This document shows positions 13,901 through 25,900 of a stretch of DNA of 64,000 nt, piece after piece; position 1 is the stretch's first letter, and every line of letters starts with the position of its first letter. Source of the stretch: Galbula dea (lineage: Eukaryota > Chordata > Aves > Piciformes > Galbulidae); the NCBI GenBank assembly GCA_013399015.1, contig VWZX01004906.1:311460-375459 (forward strand). Direction: 5' to 3'. The notes beneath the pieces are model-generated. The model was not told the DNA's origin, did not search any database, and saw nothing but the letters and a program-made list of their open reading frames with translations. The translations under genes were made by a program, and so were the position numbers.

Positions 13901-16900
13901 GTCCCAGCCTGAACTCCTGAAGCATGTAGTGTGAGTGCCTACCTGCAGCAGGGAGAGGCTAAAGGGGCAGTGAGTGTCAGCTTCACATACAAGTCCTGAG
14001 CTCAGAAAGCTGCAAGCCAGGCTCAAGGTCTTCTTCAGTGAGCTGTCCCTGCAGCAGGCAGCTTTTAATTCAGAGCTCTCAAAGAGGGCTCTTGTGTTTG
14101 GGAGTCATGTTCAGTTCACACTTGGCCTGAAATTACACAGGAGATCTTTATAAAGAAAGTAAAATCTCAGAGAGCAGAACAGGACTTGAAACACCCATGG
14201 TGCAGTACTGGGAATGGGAAGCTGACTTGGTTAGGGTCTTGCTTTGAGCCTGCTGGCTGGCCAAAGCAATGCTCTCTGGTGTCATCAAGAGCTACAATGG
14301 TTCTTGACTTTCATTACCCTGATTCCCATAAGGGCTAAGACAAAGGGAACAGCTGCCAAATGACACTTTACCAGGCATCTTAGGAGTGAAGAACCAGTCC
14401 AATCCCCTGCCACTGGAGCAGTCTCTTGAACAGCCTAGCGTAGGAGTGAGTGATGGGAGGGCACTTCCAGCAGGAGCACAGGCTGCTGAGGTGAGATGGA
14501 AAGTGGACCCTGTGATTTTTCTAGTCCTTTGCTATCTAAGAATTGCTTCTTGAATCTTCCAGGAGCACCTTCTGCGCTATCATTTCTCAGCTGACGGAGG
14601 AAACCCAGCCACTCTTTGAAACCACTATCAAATCCCGCTCTGTGTCCGAGGACTCTGATGCTAAATTCACGTGCATAGTGACAGGTAACAGTGTCTTCAG
14701 TGGGTAACCTGCTCCTGCCTCACTCCCAGGACTTGCACTACTTCAACTCTAGAGTGAGGGATAACAAGGCAGCACGTTAACCAGACTGCTGAGGAAAGCT
14801 GCAGCAATTACATGATGGTTCCTGATGGTTTCAGCTTTAATTGATTTTCCTTTTGGAGGGTGTGATGTCCAAAGTGCTCAGTTTCCTCTCAGGAGGAATG
14901 GGGGAGAGATACTTTGGTCAGCCCTACCAAGGAGGCCTTGTAAAGGCAATGTCTATGCCCTTTGCAGAATCTCATCTGGAAAAGCTAGAGAAACTCTGAA
15001 CTATGTGTTGTGCAAGAGACATGCTGCCAAGGAATAACCTCCCCTGCTTTTCCCAGAACCAAAGTGTCAGTGTCTAGAGACAGATGGCAGTCTTTGTCTA
15101 GTCTGTAGCTCTTCCTGCAGTCCATCCTTGCTCTTGGGAGGCAGGATGCTGCCTTCCAGTTTTGGATGGCCTGCTGGTGCTGTGTAGCACAACCTGGTGT
15201 ATTACACCAAGTTGAAAACTTGACCTGATGCTGGTCTTGTTTTCTGCTCAAGTGAAGACAAGTACCAAAGGAGCCTCTTCAGAGGGTAGCCTGTCAGTGT
15301 TTTTGTAGCTGGTAATCTAGATTGGAGGATGTCTTTATGCACTTAATCTTCAAAATTCCATGGAAACATTCTTGGAAACAGCCTGTACCACCTATGCCAT
15401 ATGATCATCTCTTGTGTGTGGTCCTGTGGACTGCTTGAGGAGCTCAGGATCTCTTTGGGGAGAGAGGGGCATGAAGTGGAAAGCAAGCTCTGCCTGCAGA
15501 GTTGGATCGGGGTCATTCAGATACCTCCCCTGCCATGGTGTTTACATTCAACTGGGAGACTTTCGGGGAGGAAAGGAAGTGGCAGTTGCATCCCTGGCCA
15601 GTGACCAGAGTGGAACCAGCTCAGTCCCACTGCTGTGGCTGGAGTCCAGGGTCACTGGCTCATAGACTTGAAGGAGGCAAAGGGCAGACTGTCAGCTGCT
15701 CCTGTTTGGACTCTCAAGCCACGAGATACATGGGTGCATGAACAACAATAACATCTCAATATTTATTTGCTGCTTCTTGACCAATAATGAGTTACAGGGC
15801 AGTTTACTTCTGTGAATACCAGAGACTTGCTGGGCATGTCCTAGGAAGGCAGCAAGGTGCAAGTGTTTGAAGAGTCAGTCTCCAAAATGTGCTGGGTGGT
15901 GCAGACAAGAAACAAATCGGGCAGAGGCAGACTTCCTGATGCTCCTGGGTGGTTGCCCAAACCTTCCTTTCCTCCTGATGGCTAGTTCTGCCTGCTACCT
16001 GGGTTCCTAGTCTGTCTGATTTGATTGTTTTGGGTTAAACCCTGTCTCAGTTATGATGTGTTTTCTTTTTTTTAGACAAAATTGGTTCATCATTTTGTTC
16101 TCCGAGATGTGAGAAAGGGAATGAGAATGTTTCCATTTTCTGTGCAGTTTCTTGCAGAGCTTTGTGCCACTTCTCTGCAGCAAGTATTTTCCCTAGTGGG
16201 TCTGTCTGGATTTCAGGATCTCAAGGGTCCTCACAGATTGTTCCCAGTCAGTGGATATTTGGCTCTTCTCTTCAGAGAGTGGCCCGTAGTGGGAAGTGCT
16301 ACTACAAGGGGTTTGCAACTTTTCAGTCATTTCTGTATAGCACTGGCTGTGAAAAAGATGTCATCTGGTGAGATGTGGGGGCTCGGGTGGAGGGGCCTGG
16401 GTCCCTGTCTGCTTGTTAGGGAATGAGGTCACCATGGAGAGGTGACAAATGGATCTAGCCAAGACCATTGTATGTCAGTAGCAGCTATTGCTTGCTGTCT
16501 TAGAGCTGCCTCTTCAGTGCCCTTTCAGCTCTGCTTGGGCAGGGTCAACCCCTCTGACCTGGCTGCCCAAATCATCAGCTCAGAAGCTCAATCCAGTCAC
16601 TCCCTTCCTGGGTCAGTGCCTGTGCTGAAGAATTGTCCTGCCTTGTACTTCTCCCATGCGAGGCGGATGTTCTATCAACGTGGACATCTGCAGTGTGTTG
16701 AGTAGCACATCCTCAGAGGAGATGGGGACAAAGAAAGGTGCCTAGAAACAGCCTGGGAGTTGGGCTGAATGAACAGTCACGTGCTTAGTAGATGAGGATT
16801 TTAAGAAGCATAAAGGAGTTCAACTTGTTGCATATGTGGTGGCCCTCTTAGGGAAGTGTTTGAGGGGTGGGAGTGTAAAGTGCTTGGGTGAAGGATGCCT

Positions 16901-19900
16901 GGAGAAATGCAGGGGCTGTGAGAAGGCTGAATGATGGGGTTTGGGGATGTGGTAGTGAGTACAAGAGCAGAGAGCAGGCTGGTGGGAGGTGAGAATGTCA
17001 GAGTATCTGTCCCTCCTGTCAGCATTACTGGAAGTCTGCTTGTCTTGAAGTGGCAGGAAGGTTTAAATCCAGAAAGCCAGGAAGGGTGAGACTTTTCCTC
17101 CCAAAACTGCCTGAAGCCCCTAGTCTGTATAGCTTGTGTAGAGCAGAAACTGAGAACTGGGGAGAGTGTCATTGTTCTAAATTCCTTCCACCTTTGCAAG
17201 TTTCAGAAGACTTAACTTACCCCCACCACAAAAAGTGTGTATGTGGAGGCGGGGGGGAGTGCTTTAAACAGAGTTTGTCTGGAGAGAGCTGTTACAAGAA
17301 CAGTTTTGGAGAAGGTCTCCAAGGCTTTGAAGACTTCTCAGAATGTTTGAGCTAAACTTGGCAATCTCCATGGAGGAGGAGAAAAAATCCTTGCTCAGAA
17401 AAGTCTTCTGGGTTCTGTGGTGGCTGGCCACCGTGCTGGAGCAGTGCTGCTGGAGGACACTTCCCTTCTGCTGTACTCACAGGCGGGTGGTGGGCACCTG
17501 CCATCCTCCCAGGCACCGCTCTGTCTGCAGCTGTGGGACGCTCACTGGTGACCCACTACCAGCAAACAAACCCCTCTGGGCACCAGCTGCACGGGGGGAG
17601 GGGGGGGGCCTGTGGAGTGGCAGGTTTGGGAAGGGTGAGTGCCTGATTGATCAGTGGCTGTTCTGTCTCCCAAGGCGTGTAGGCTAAGGGTGGGCATCGG
17701 GTGGATGTCGGGTGCTCTGTGGTGTGGCAGTGGCTGCTGAGGGAACCCTCAGCTCAGCCGTTCCATCCCACCAGAACCCTTGAAAGTGGCCCCCTGGTGA
17801 CAGCTGGGCAAGCTGTGGGTGTTGTGGGATGATGTGTGAGGAGTGATGCCTGCTTCCCTACCCCCAGACCAAGGGAATTTGTGTGCTGGGCTGCCTGCAG
17901 TGTCAGCAGCAGATCCCCTCCCAGGCTGCAGGGCATGCCAGGGAGCCTCCTCCAGGCATCTCTCCATCCCCTACTTGGCTCCAGTTACAGCCCTTGGGGA
18001 GGAATGGCTGGTGTTTCAACAGGCAGCTGGGGCCACTGCTCCTGTGTGGGAGCTGGGAAGCCTTTCAGCATCCCTCTGCCTGCGGGTTTCCAGCCAGCAC
18101 TTGCCGGTAGCTCTGGTCGGCTGCAGGCTGGAGAACCGAGCAGGGGCTAACCCCTCCTTGCCTGTGCTAGGCTAGTACGGTAGCAGCCCCTGGTATAGGG
18201 AGCAGGTAGCCTCAAGGACACAAGTGCTGCAGGTCAGAGGGAGTTTAGGATTAACAGGAGGAAGAGCTTTTCATTGAGACACTGCACAGCTCTAGCACGT
18301 GCAGCTCTTTCCGGCAGATGTCAGCTGGGAATGGGAATCAGCTGCAGAGGCCAGGGGGGGACATCCCAGGGCTTCTTGGAAACGATATGCTGGCAGTTCC
18401 CAGAATGAAGTGCTGGGACTGCTGTTCACAGGGTGTGAGGAGAATCTACCTGTCAGCTCCCTGCATGATGAACTGGGGGGGCCTTCTGAAGGGCTTGCCT
18501 GCAGAACAGACCTTGGGAAGGGTAGGGCTGTTCTAGGCAAAGTGTGAGCTGTGGATGAAAATTGTTTTGTTCCTCATTCCTGGAGCAGAAAAAAGACACC
18601 ACAGGCTCTTTTAGCCAAGGGTTCTCTTGCCAAGTACAGTCATTAGCTAACATTTATGGAAAATACAAGCAGCAATGTTGATCCCTGCTGATCTCATCAC
18701 TGGGATACTCTTAGGACCTCCTCCAGGTTGTAGTTTTAAGGCTCATTTGTTTTGGTCATAAGTATCTGAGGGCTTTGCACTTCTAGCAACTGGTTTGGAG
18801 GGGCAGAGCAACGGCAAAGAGCAGACTGTGGCGAGACAGGGGCTGAAGAGGAGGATGGGGAGAACCTTGCAGGGAGGGCTTCAGGAAGTCATGATTTGGC
18901 TTCCTGCAGAAGAGGAACTAGGCAACAGAAAGCCAAAGCTGATGGTACCAGTGGGAGGGGAATGAGACACCAAAGGATGTGAGAGGAGTAGAGGCAGTGA
19001 GGATGGAGAGGGTGGATGCCAGGGGCAGTGCAGTTTAAGAGCCTCAGTGAGGAAAGGAAGATAATAGAGTAGAATGTGATCTGTGGAGATGTCTGGGCTA
19101 CAGAGATGGCTGTTGTTTGTGGGGGAGAGTGGGAGAGGAAAACTCTTCTGAGACTGTTTTCCCCCACCCTGTCTTATTCCAGTGGGCTATGTCCCTTGAG
19201 GTATAGGACTTGCTCCTTCTAGTCCCAGAGGACACTGGAGAGACCCAGCAACAAAGGGGTGGGGACAGCGAGTATCAGAAGAGCATGCTGGGGCAGGGGG
19301 AAACAAGCAATACAGGAGGAGCAGATCTGGCTTATGCTGCTCTTCTGGTCAAGGACATCTTGAATCAGTGAAAACCAGGGTGAATTTCTTTGCTGCCGAG
19401 TCTTTACTCCTGGTCTTTCACTTCTGCTATGGGAGCACGTGTGAACTGGGCTCAGTCATTTCCACAGGCTGTCAGCATCTCTGGCAGGTGCAAGTAGGAG
19501 GGTCCTCACCCCAGATATGAAAAGGGTCCTGGTCAGCCCTGAAAGCTGTGGCTTGGCAGCTGGGGAAGTACGCAGGGATAGGTAGGTAGTGCCCTGTCCT
19601 TGCACTCTCTACTTCAGAGCCATCGAGTCTGGACACTTTGGATATTCCTGGAGACCCCTTGCTGGCCTGTCCATGGGAGCTGACCCCCTGCTGCCTTTTG
19701 GGGGTGTGCTGGTAGCCGGTGGGGTGGCCCTTGGAGTGGTGGAGGTGAGCAGTGTGCTGGACTCCTTCACTTGGGCTGCAAGGGAAGCCAGCAGGGGCAT
19801 TTGCAGGAGCTAAGCTTCGGATGTTTACCCTGAGGCTTCGAACAACTGTTGAGCACATCGACTTAAGTGGAGGCATGAAGTGATCATTGAAACTTTAATC

Positions 19901-22900
19901 CTATGTCCTTAGGGTCAGCTTGGCTGTGCCAGGAGCCCTGTGTGCAGTATCAGAACCAACTCTGGCCACTGGATTGAGCAGTTTTCTTCTGAAAGCTGCT
20001 CTTATTCTGAGCTAGAGCTGCTGTGGGTGGGAGATGAGGGCTGTGGCTAGCACTGGTCCGTGGGGGCACTGGTGCTCACCCAGCACTGCTCTCAGTGGTG
20101 GGGAATGTGGCTGCATGCCCAGCTTGCTAGCCAGCCAGTCACACACATCATGATGTCATTTTACTGAAAAGGCAGGTGACATCTGTTGTCAAGTGACATT
20201 TGTAGGACACCAAGCTGGCTGTGATGCAATCAAGGTTGTTTCTGTTCAATGGAAACTTTGGGATCAGCTTACAGGCTGATCCTTAGCAAAATGCTGTGAG
20301 CATTGGCCCCATGGAGGGACCAATGCCTGTTTTCTAACCTTAGCCTCAGTCTCATCAAAACATGCCTCTTCATCTAAGAGTGACAGTATGCTCACCTTCT
20401 CCTCCCAGCCAGGAGGTGATCGTGTGATCTGCTCTGCTCTGCTCAGGAATGAAGCATTGGGATTTTCTTCTCAAAAATAGCCCTATTCCTGGGAGTGAAA
20501 AAGGACTCAGATAAGCCCCTCAGGTTTCCACTCACAATGCTTTTTCTGATGTGATTTAAAGAATGCAGTGAGCCCAGAATAACATAGATCCTATTTTGGG
20601 GGGGGTGATGGTGGGTGAGAAGCTGGAGAGGAGCTCAGAGGGTGTGCTTACAGCCCAGAAATTAGTTGTGTCCTGGGCTGCATCCCCAGCAGCGAGGCCA
20701 GCAATTTGAGGGAGGGGATTGTGCCTTGCTCTGCTCTCCTCTGCTCTGCTCAGACCTCACCTGCAGTGCTGGGGACAGCTCTGGAGTCCTCAGCACAGCA
20801 GAGACATGTACCTGGTGGAGCAGGGCCAGAGGAGGCCACAGAAATGATGCAAGGGCTGGAACATCTCTGCTGTGAGGCCAGGCTGAGAGAGTTGGGCTTG
20901 TTCAGCCTGGAGGAGAGAAGGCTTCAGGGAGGCCTAAGTGCAGCCTTTCAGTACTTAAAGGTGGCTTGGGAAAGGTGGGGAGAGACTTTTTAGCAGGGCC
21001 TGTTGTGACAGGATATGGGGGGAAGCAGCTTTAAACTGAAAAGGAGATTTAAATTAGATGTAAGAAACGAAGGTCTTCACTCTGAGGGTGGTGAAACGCT
21101 GGAGCAGGTTGCCCAGAGAAGTTGTGGATGTCTCATTCCTGGACATGTTCTAGATCAGGTTAGCTGGGGCTCTGAGCAACCTGTTCTAGTTCAAGGTGTC
21201 CCTGTCCATAGCAGGAGAGTTGGACTAGATGATCCCCAGAGGTCCCTTCCAACCCAAACCATTCTGTGCTTCTGTTCTGCCCAGAGCATTCTGTTCTGCC
21301 CTTGGTGCCTTGTCCCTGTGGGAGCAGACTTGCTGTGCTGCTGCTGGTGGTGTTGCACACCCTGATACCCCCTCTCTCTCCTTCCCAGGGTACCCCCAGC
21401 CAGAGGTGACATGGTACAAGGATGATGAAGAGATGGACCGCTACTGTGGCTTACCCAAGTATGAGATCTTCCGTCACGGCAATCGCCACACTCTGCAGCT
21501 GTACAAGTGAGTAAAGAAGCTGGAGAGTGGTTGGGTTTGGTGAGGGGAGCTTGGAGCATGATTTCAGTATTTGCAGGAGCTGGCTGTCAGCAGTGGTTTC
21601 ACCACAACACCCCTGTTTGCTCCCCACTGTGGTGTTCCTAGCTGTCCCTTCCTCTTCAGCTGTCTGCTCTGATGGGTCCCTGAGTACTGCAGTACTGCAC
21701 CCAGGGGTAGCTGCTGTGCTGAGAGCAAGGGGAACATTCTCTCGGGAGCCTTCCAGCGCTGGTAGCAGTGTGCGCTGTGGCTGCAGCAGACAGGAGCTTA
21801 GTGTTAGGGCTGGACAACAGGGGGTGGAGGGAAAGCACTGGCTGCCTCCAGGATGATGGTCCAGGGCATCAGGCAGGACAAGGACAGAAACAGCTCTTAA
21901 GAGTGTCTGAAGCAAGGGCAAAGAGGAAAGGGCTGCAGCTCTGTCCCAGGAAGGCCCCTCGTAGCTCTTGATGTGAGGCCAGGGAAGGAAAGTGCTGCTT
22001 TGGCACAAGACTGATGGAGCCAAGGGCCTCCTTTATTAAGCCCTGACTGCCAGCTTCTTCTTTAACGTTAAAAGAACTGTGTTTCTGGAGAGCCAGGCAT
22101 GCTATGTCCCCAGCTAGCAGAGACCTGTCACACCTGGAGGCCTGCACTTGGGGTGTCAGACAGGTGCACCTCTGAAGGTGCAGAGCAGGTAGTATCACTG
22201 ATAGTCCTCTTGTCTGTGCTTCTAGCCTGGGCTTTTCTGCCACCACAGGTGTGTTCCAGGTTTCCATCAGAGGCTGGCTCACCTCCTGCAGGAGCAGGGA
22301 TCTCCATGGGCCAGGTGTCCCCAAGGGGTGACAGCATGCATGTGCTGGTGCCTGTGAGGTGGGGTGGGAGGACTTTGGTAGGGTAGTAGGGTGGGGGGAG
22401 AACAGAAGTGTCACGCAGGCTGTGAAGAGCTGGGAGGAGGAGATCCTGCAGAGGACTCTCTGGCCAAGAACAGTCTGGAAGCCTGATGCTAGCTGTTCAT
22501 CCTCCACCTCAGCCCTCTCTTACCAGAGTTATAACCCAGGGGGCAGCTGGGCACCGATTTAACATCCAACTTGCTTATCTGCTAGTTTCTGAGAACAGCT
22601 AGAGCCCGGGGAGGGAGGCCAGCCCTAGGCCTCCAGACCTACTGCAGGCACCTCAAGGGCCACTTCATCTTCTGGCCCCTCTGGAGGAAGACTAGACAGG
22701 CTCACCTTGGGAGAGCATGTATGCCTGTGTGCCCAGTGGTAGTGCCTGGGGAAGGATGGGCAGGTCTCACGCAGAGCTTTTGGTTTCCAGGTGCCGAGAA
22801 GAAGATGCAGGCATTTACCAGGCCTCAGCTAGAAATAACAAAGGCATTGTGTCCTGCTCTGGGGTGCTGGAAGTGGGAACCATGACAGAGTTCAAAATTC

Positions 22901-25900
22901 ATCAGAAGTGGTTTGACAAAATCAAGAGAAAAGCTGAAGAAAAGTTGCGAGAGATAGAACAGGGCAAGAAACGAGGGAAAGAGAACGTGGAGGTGGAGAG
23001 GCTGCAGGGAATGAGCCCCGACCGGCTCCAGAGAAAGCGGAGGCTGGCCAGGGAGCTGAACCCCGGGTCGGGAGCCTCTCCGTGGGAGAAGGAAGATGCA
23101 GCTAAAGTGCATGTGGCTGATTCTCAGTCCAGGCTGCGTGAGAGCATTGCTGAGCCCAAGGAGCAGCCAGCAGGCGTGAGGACAGGCTTCCCAAAGCAAC
23201 TGCTAGCCCCTCTGAAGGCAGAGGTGGCCACCAACGGAGATACCTCTTTGGAAAGTGCTGAGGAGAATGGGCACAGCTTTCTCAAGTACATGTATGAGAC
23301 GGTGGAGGACCTGGTGACCAAGCCAGTGGGGAAAGACTCTGCAGCTAAGAAGAAAAAGAAGGTGGAAGCTGCTCCAGCAGCAAAGCAGGAAGTCTCCAAG
23401 AGAGAAGAAAGCGGGCGAGACAGGGCTACCCCCTCTGCAAATCCGAGGTTTGCCCCTCCGGTTGCCTTACGCAGGAACGCACGTCTGAGGGTGGCAAATG
23501 ATCAAGAAGTGGAAAAGGGGGCAAAAATCAAAGAGCCTCTGAAAGCAGTGAATCAGGAGCCTACAATCAACGGTGACCTGCACTTCTCTTTGAAGGAGAT
23601 GTATTTTGATAAGCAAGCGAAGCCGGCAGCAGGGAAGGAGGAGGTGGGAGCTGAGGAAGAGGCTGTACCGAAGCCCGGGGCAGTCAGCAGACAGACGGAG
23701 GGTGCTCTGTCATCCTCAGAGGTGTTGCAGGCAGGACATGTGCCATCCGAGGGGCAAAGAGGACAGCAGCAAGCACAGAAGTTGGAGGCAAACAAAGACG
23801 TCAGTCCAGAGGTAACTGGGGCACAAGGCAGCTGACACAGGGGTTGCAGCAAGAAAAGATTCGTACCACACGGTGGTATCGTGGCACCAGCCCCGAGAGG
23901 CTTCCTGTGTGGGATCTGCTGCTGAGGCTTCCTAGGTCTCCACTGGCAAAAACACCCAGGAAAAAGGGCTTTGTGAGCCCAGACAGCAGAGCTTCCACCC
24001 CATCTCCAAATGTCATAGGAGGTGGTGAGGAGAGATGTACGTCAGGGTCTGCTGGCCAGCAGCTGGTTGCCGGGTGGCCTGGGGCCGCCTGAGCAATCCT
24101 GTTTAATCGGCAGGCTGACCTCATGCGAAATGTTTCCAAATCAGTTAAGCAGGGAGCACTGAATAGCTATTTATAGTTGGGGGTGGATGCCTTGGGCATA
24201 GGACAGGCAGGGAGACTGATGACATCTGTTAGCAGTTGAGCCTGAGCTTCAGCCTGCACTTAATGAGCTCCCATGCAAATGAGCGCAGCGTGCCAGGTAC
24301 TCCAGTGAGCTGCTCAGGCAGGGCATTGAGTTTTGTTTACTGTACAACATGTATACAGTAGAGCTAGGCTATTTTTTTTGTCTCTTCCCTGTTGGAAAAA
24401 CACTACTGAAGACTCATTGTGGTGGCAGTGCAGTGCCAGGGAACAGCACCTGCTTCTGATCCTCACTGCATCTTTTGGTCAACTTCTATTTTTGTCACTT
24501 CACCTGAAGCATTTTCCATGAAAATACTAGACTGGAAGCTACTGGTCTGCTTTTTGCTTGGTCTCTTTCTTTAGTGACCCCTTCTGTGGTAAAAGCTTCC
24601 CTGAGTCCAATTTGCAGGTGCCATCAGGAGTTGGGCTATGCTAGGTGCACGCTCTCAGTACAGACCAAGGCTAGCAGAGGAGGCACTCTGGGTGCAGCAC
24701 ATTTCCCTCGGGTAGGCAATACAAATACTTCAGTGTGAAGTCACCCAGGACACAGCAAGTGGGACTGCTGGCTGCTCCTGTGGAAAATGCTTCCTTTCTT
24801 TTTCTAGATTTCTTTTCCTGTGGGTAGGAGGCTCCATTCAATGGTAAACATCTGCAGTGAAGCAAGCAGCTGGGTCCTGGCCTCCCTACAGTGCGGTGTG
24901 CTTGAACCCATCTTTAACCTGAGCCATCAGCATCACATATTGCTGCAGGAATTACTGCTCTGCATGCGAGCCCGTGGTGCAGGAATTAATTTTCTCCCTC
25001 TCTGCTCGTTTTTTACACCCTTTGCTCTTGAGGAGGGTGGAAAGTGTTGATGTGCAGCAGCCAGGCTGGGGCTGTCATTCATGAGCCATTGACATGCATC
25101 AAGGTATTTTCCTCTTCAGAAATCCACTCTCAGAGGGGAATCCTCTGCCTTGTCAGCTGGTGTGCCTTTGTGTAGGCACAAGGGAGTGCTTCTGATTTGA
25201 ATGTGTATGCTTCAGCTTGTCGGTGCTGCTGGGGTAAGTGCTCAGGCTTTTGTGTGACCAAATAAGCTATTTTAAAGCCATTTAAAGCTGCTGTATTTGA
25301 GGATATTTTCACTCCTCTGGATACAGGTTGCTTGTCTTTTTCCTTTTCAATCTGGCCTTCAAAAGAGACAGGGTCGAGTGTTGTCCTGGCTCTGTGACCT
25401 CACTGGGCCTCATGCTCAGGGTTTCTCTGGGCCGGGTTTATCTGTGGCAGAAGGACTTTGCAGAATGCAGGACCCTGGCCAGGCTCTGAACATCCTCACA
25501 CGAGAGCAGACAAGAGACTGGATTTATGTGATGGTCACTCTTGCCTAACTTTGATATCCATGATTCTATCATCTGTCTTTTGTATGCCCCTGGTTTGAGT
25601 GCTTTACAGTTACTGAAGGACAGATGCTTTTCTGCCTAAGCTTCAGTTCACACATCAGCGATAAGCAAATTTCCCCCAAGTCCTCTGTAGCCAAAGAGAT
25701 GTCCCCATTGGCCAGCACCATTGTGGAGAGCTGCTTCTGTGCATCCACCTGTCAACCACCAGCCCTGGTCTCCCTCCAGCTCCCTTGGGCACTGTGCTGC
25801 TCAGCCCCTGGAGAGAGGGACCAGGGCTGGCCCTGGGTTTAGATTGGGCTTATCCATCCCCATCTCTTTCCCTGCCACAGAAGACCAATTGCTGTGGTCC

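Larger units (their letters stand above)
1695..14562 (+). other. ALPK3: ALPK3 intron 1 (12.9 kb)
   Basis: Mostly featureless sequence with a CR1 copy at about 4415-4915, a short CR1 3' remnant at about 8070-8142 and a G-rich run at 9365-9381. A possible 27-nt in-phase cassette exon lies at 2900-2926. No other coding segment was recognised. Confidence 0.8.
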
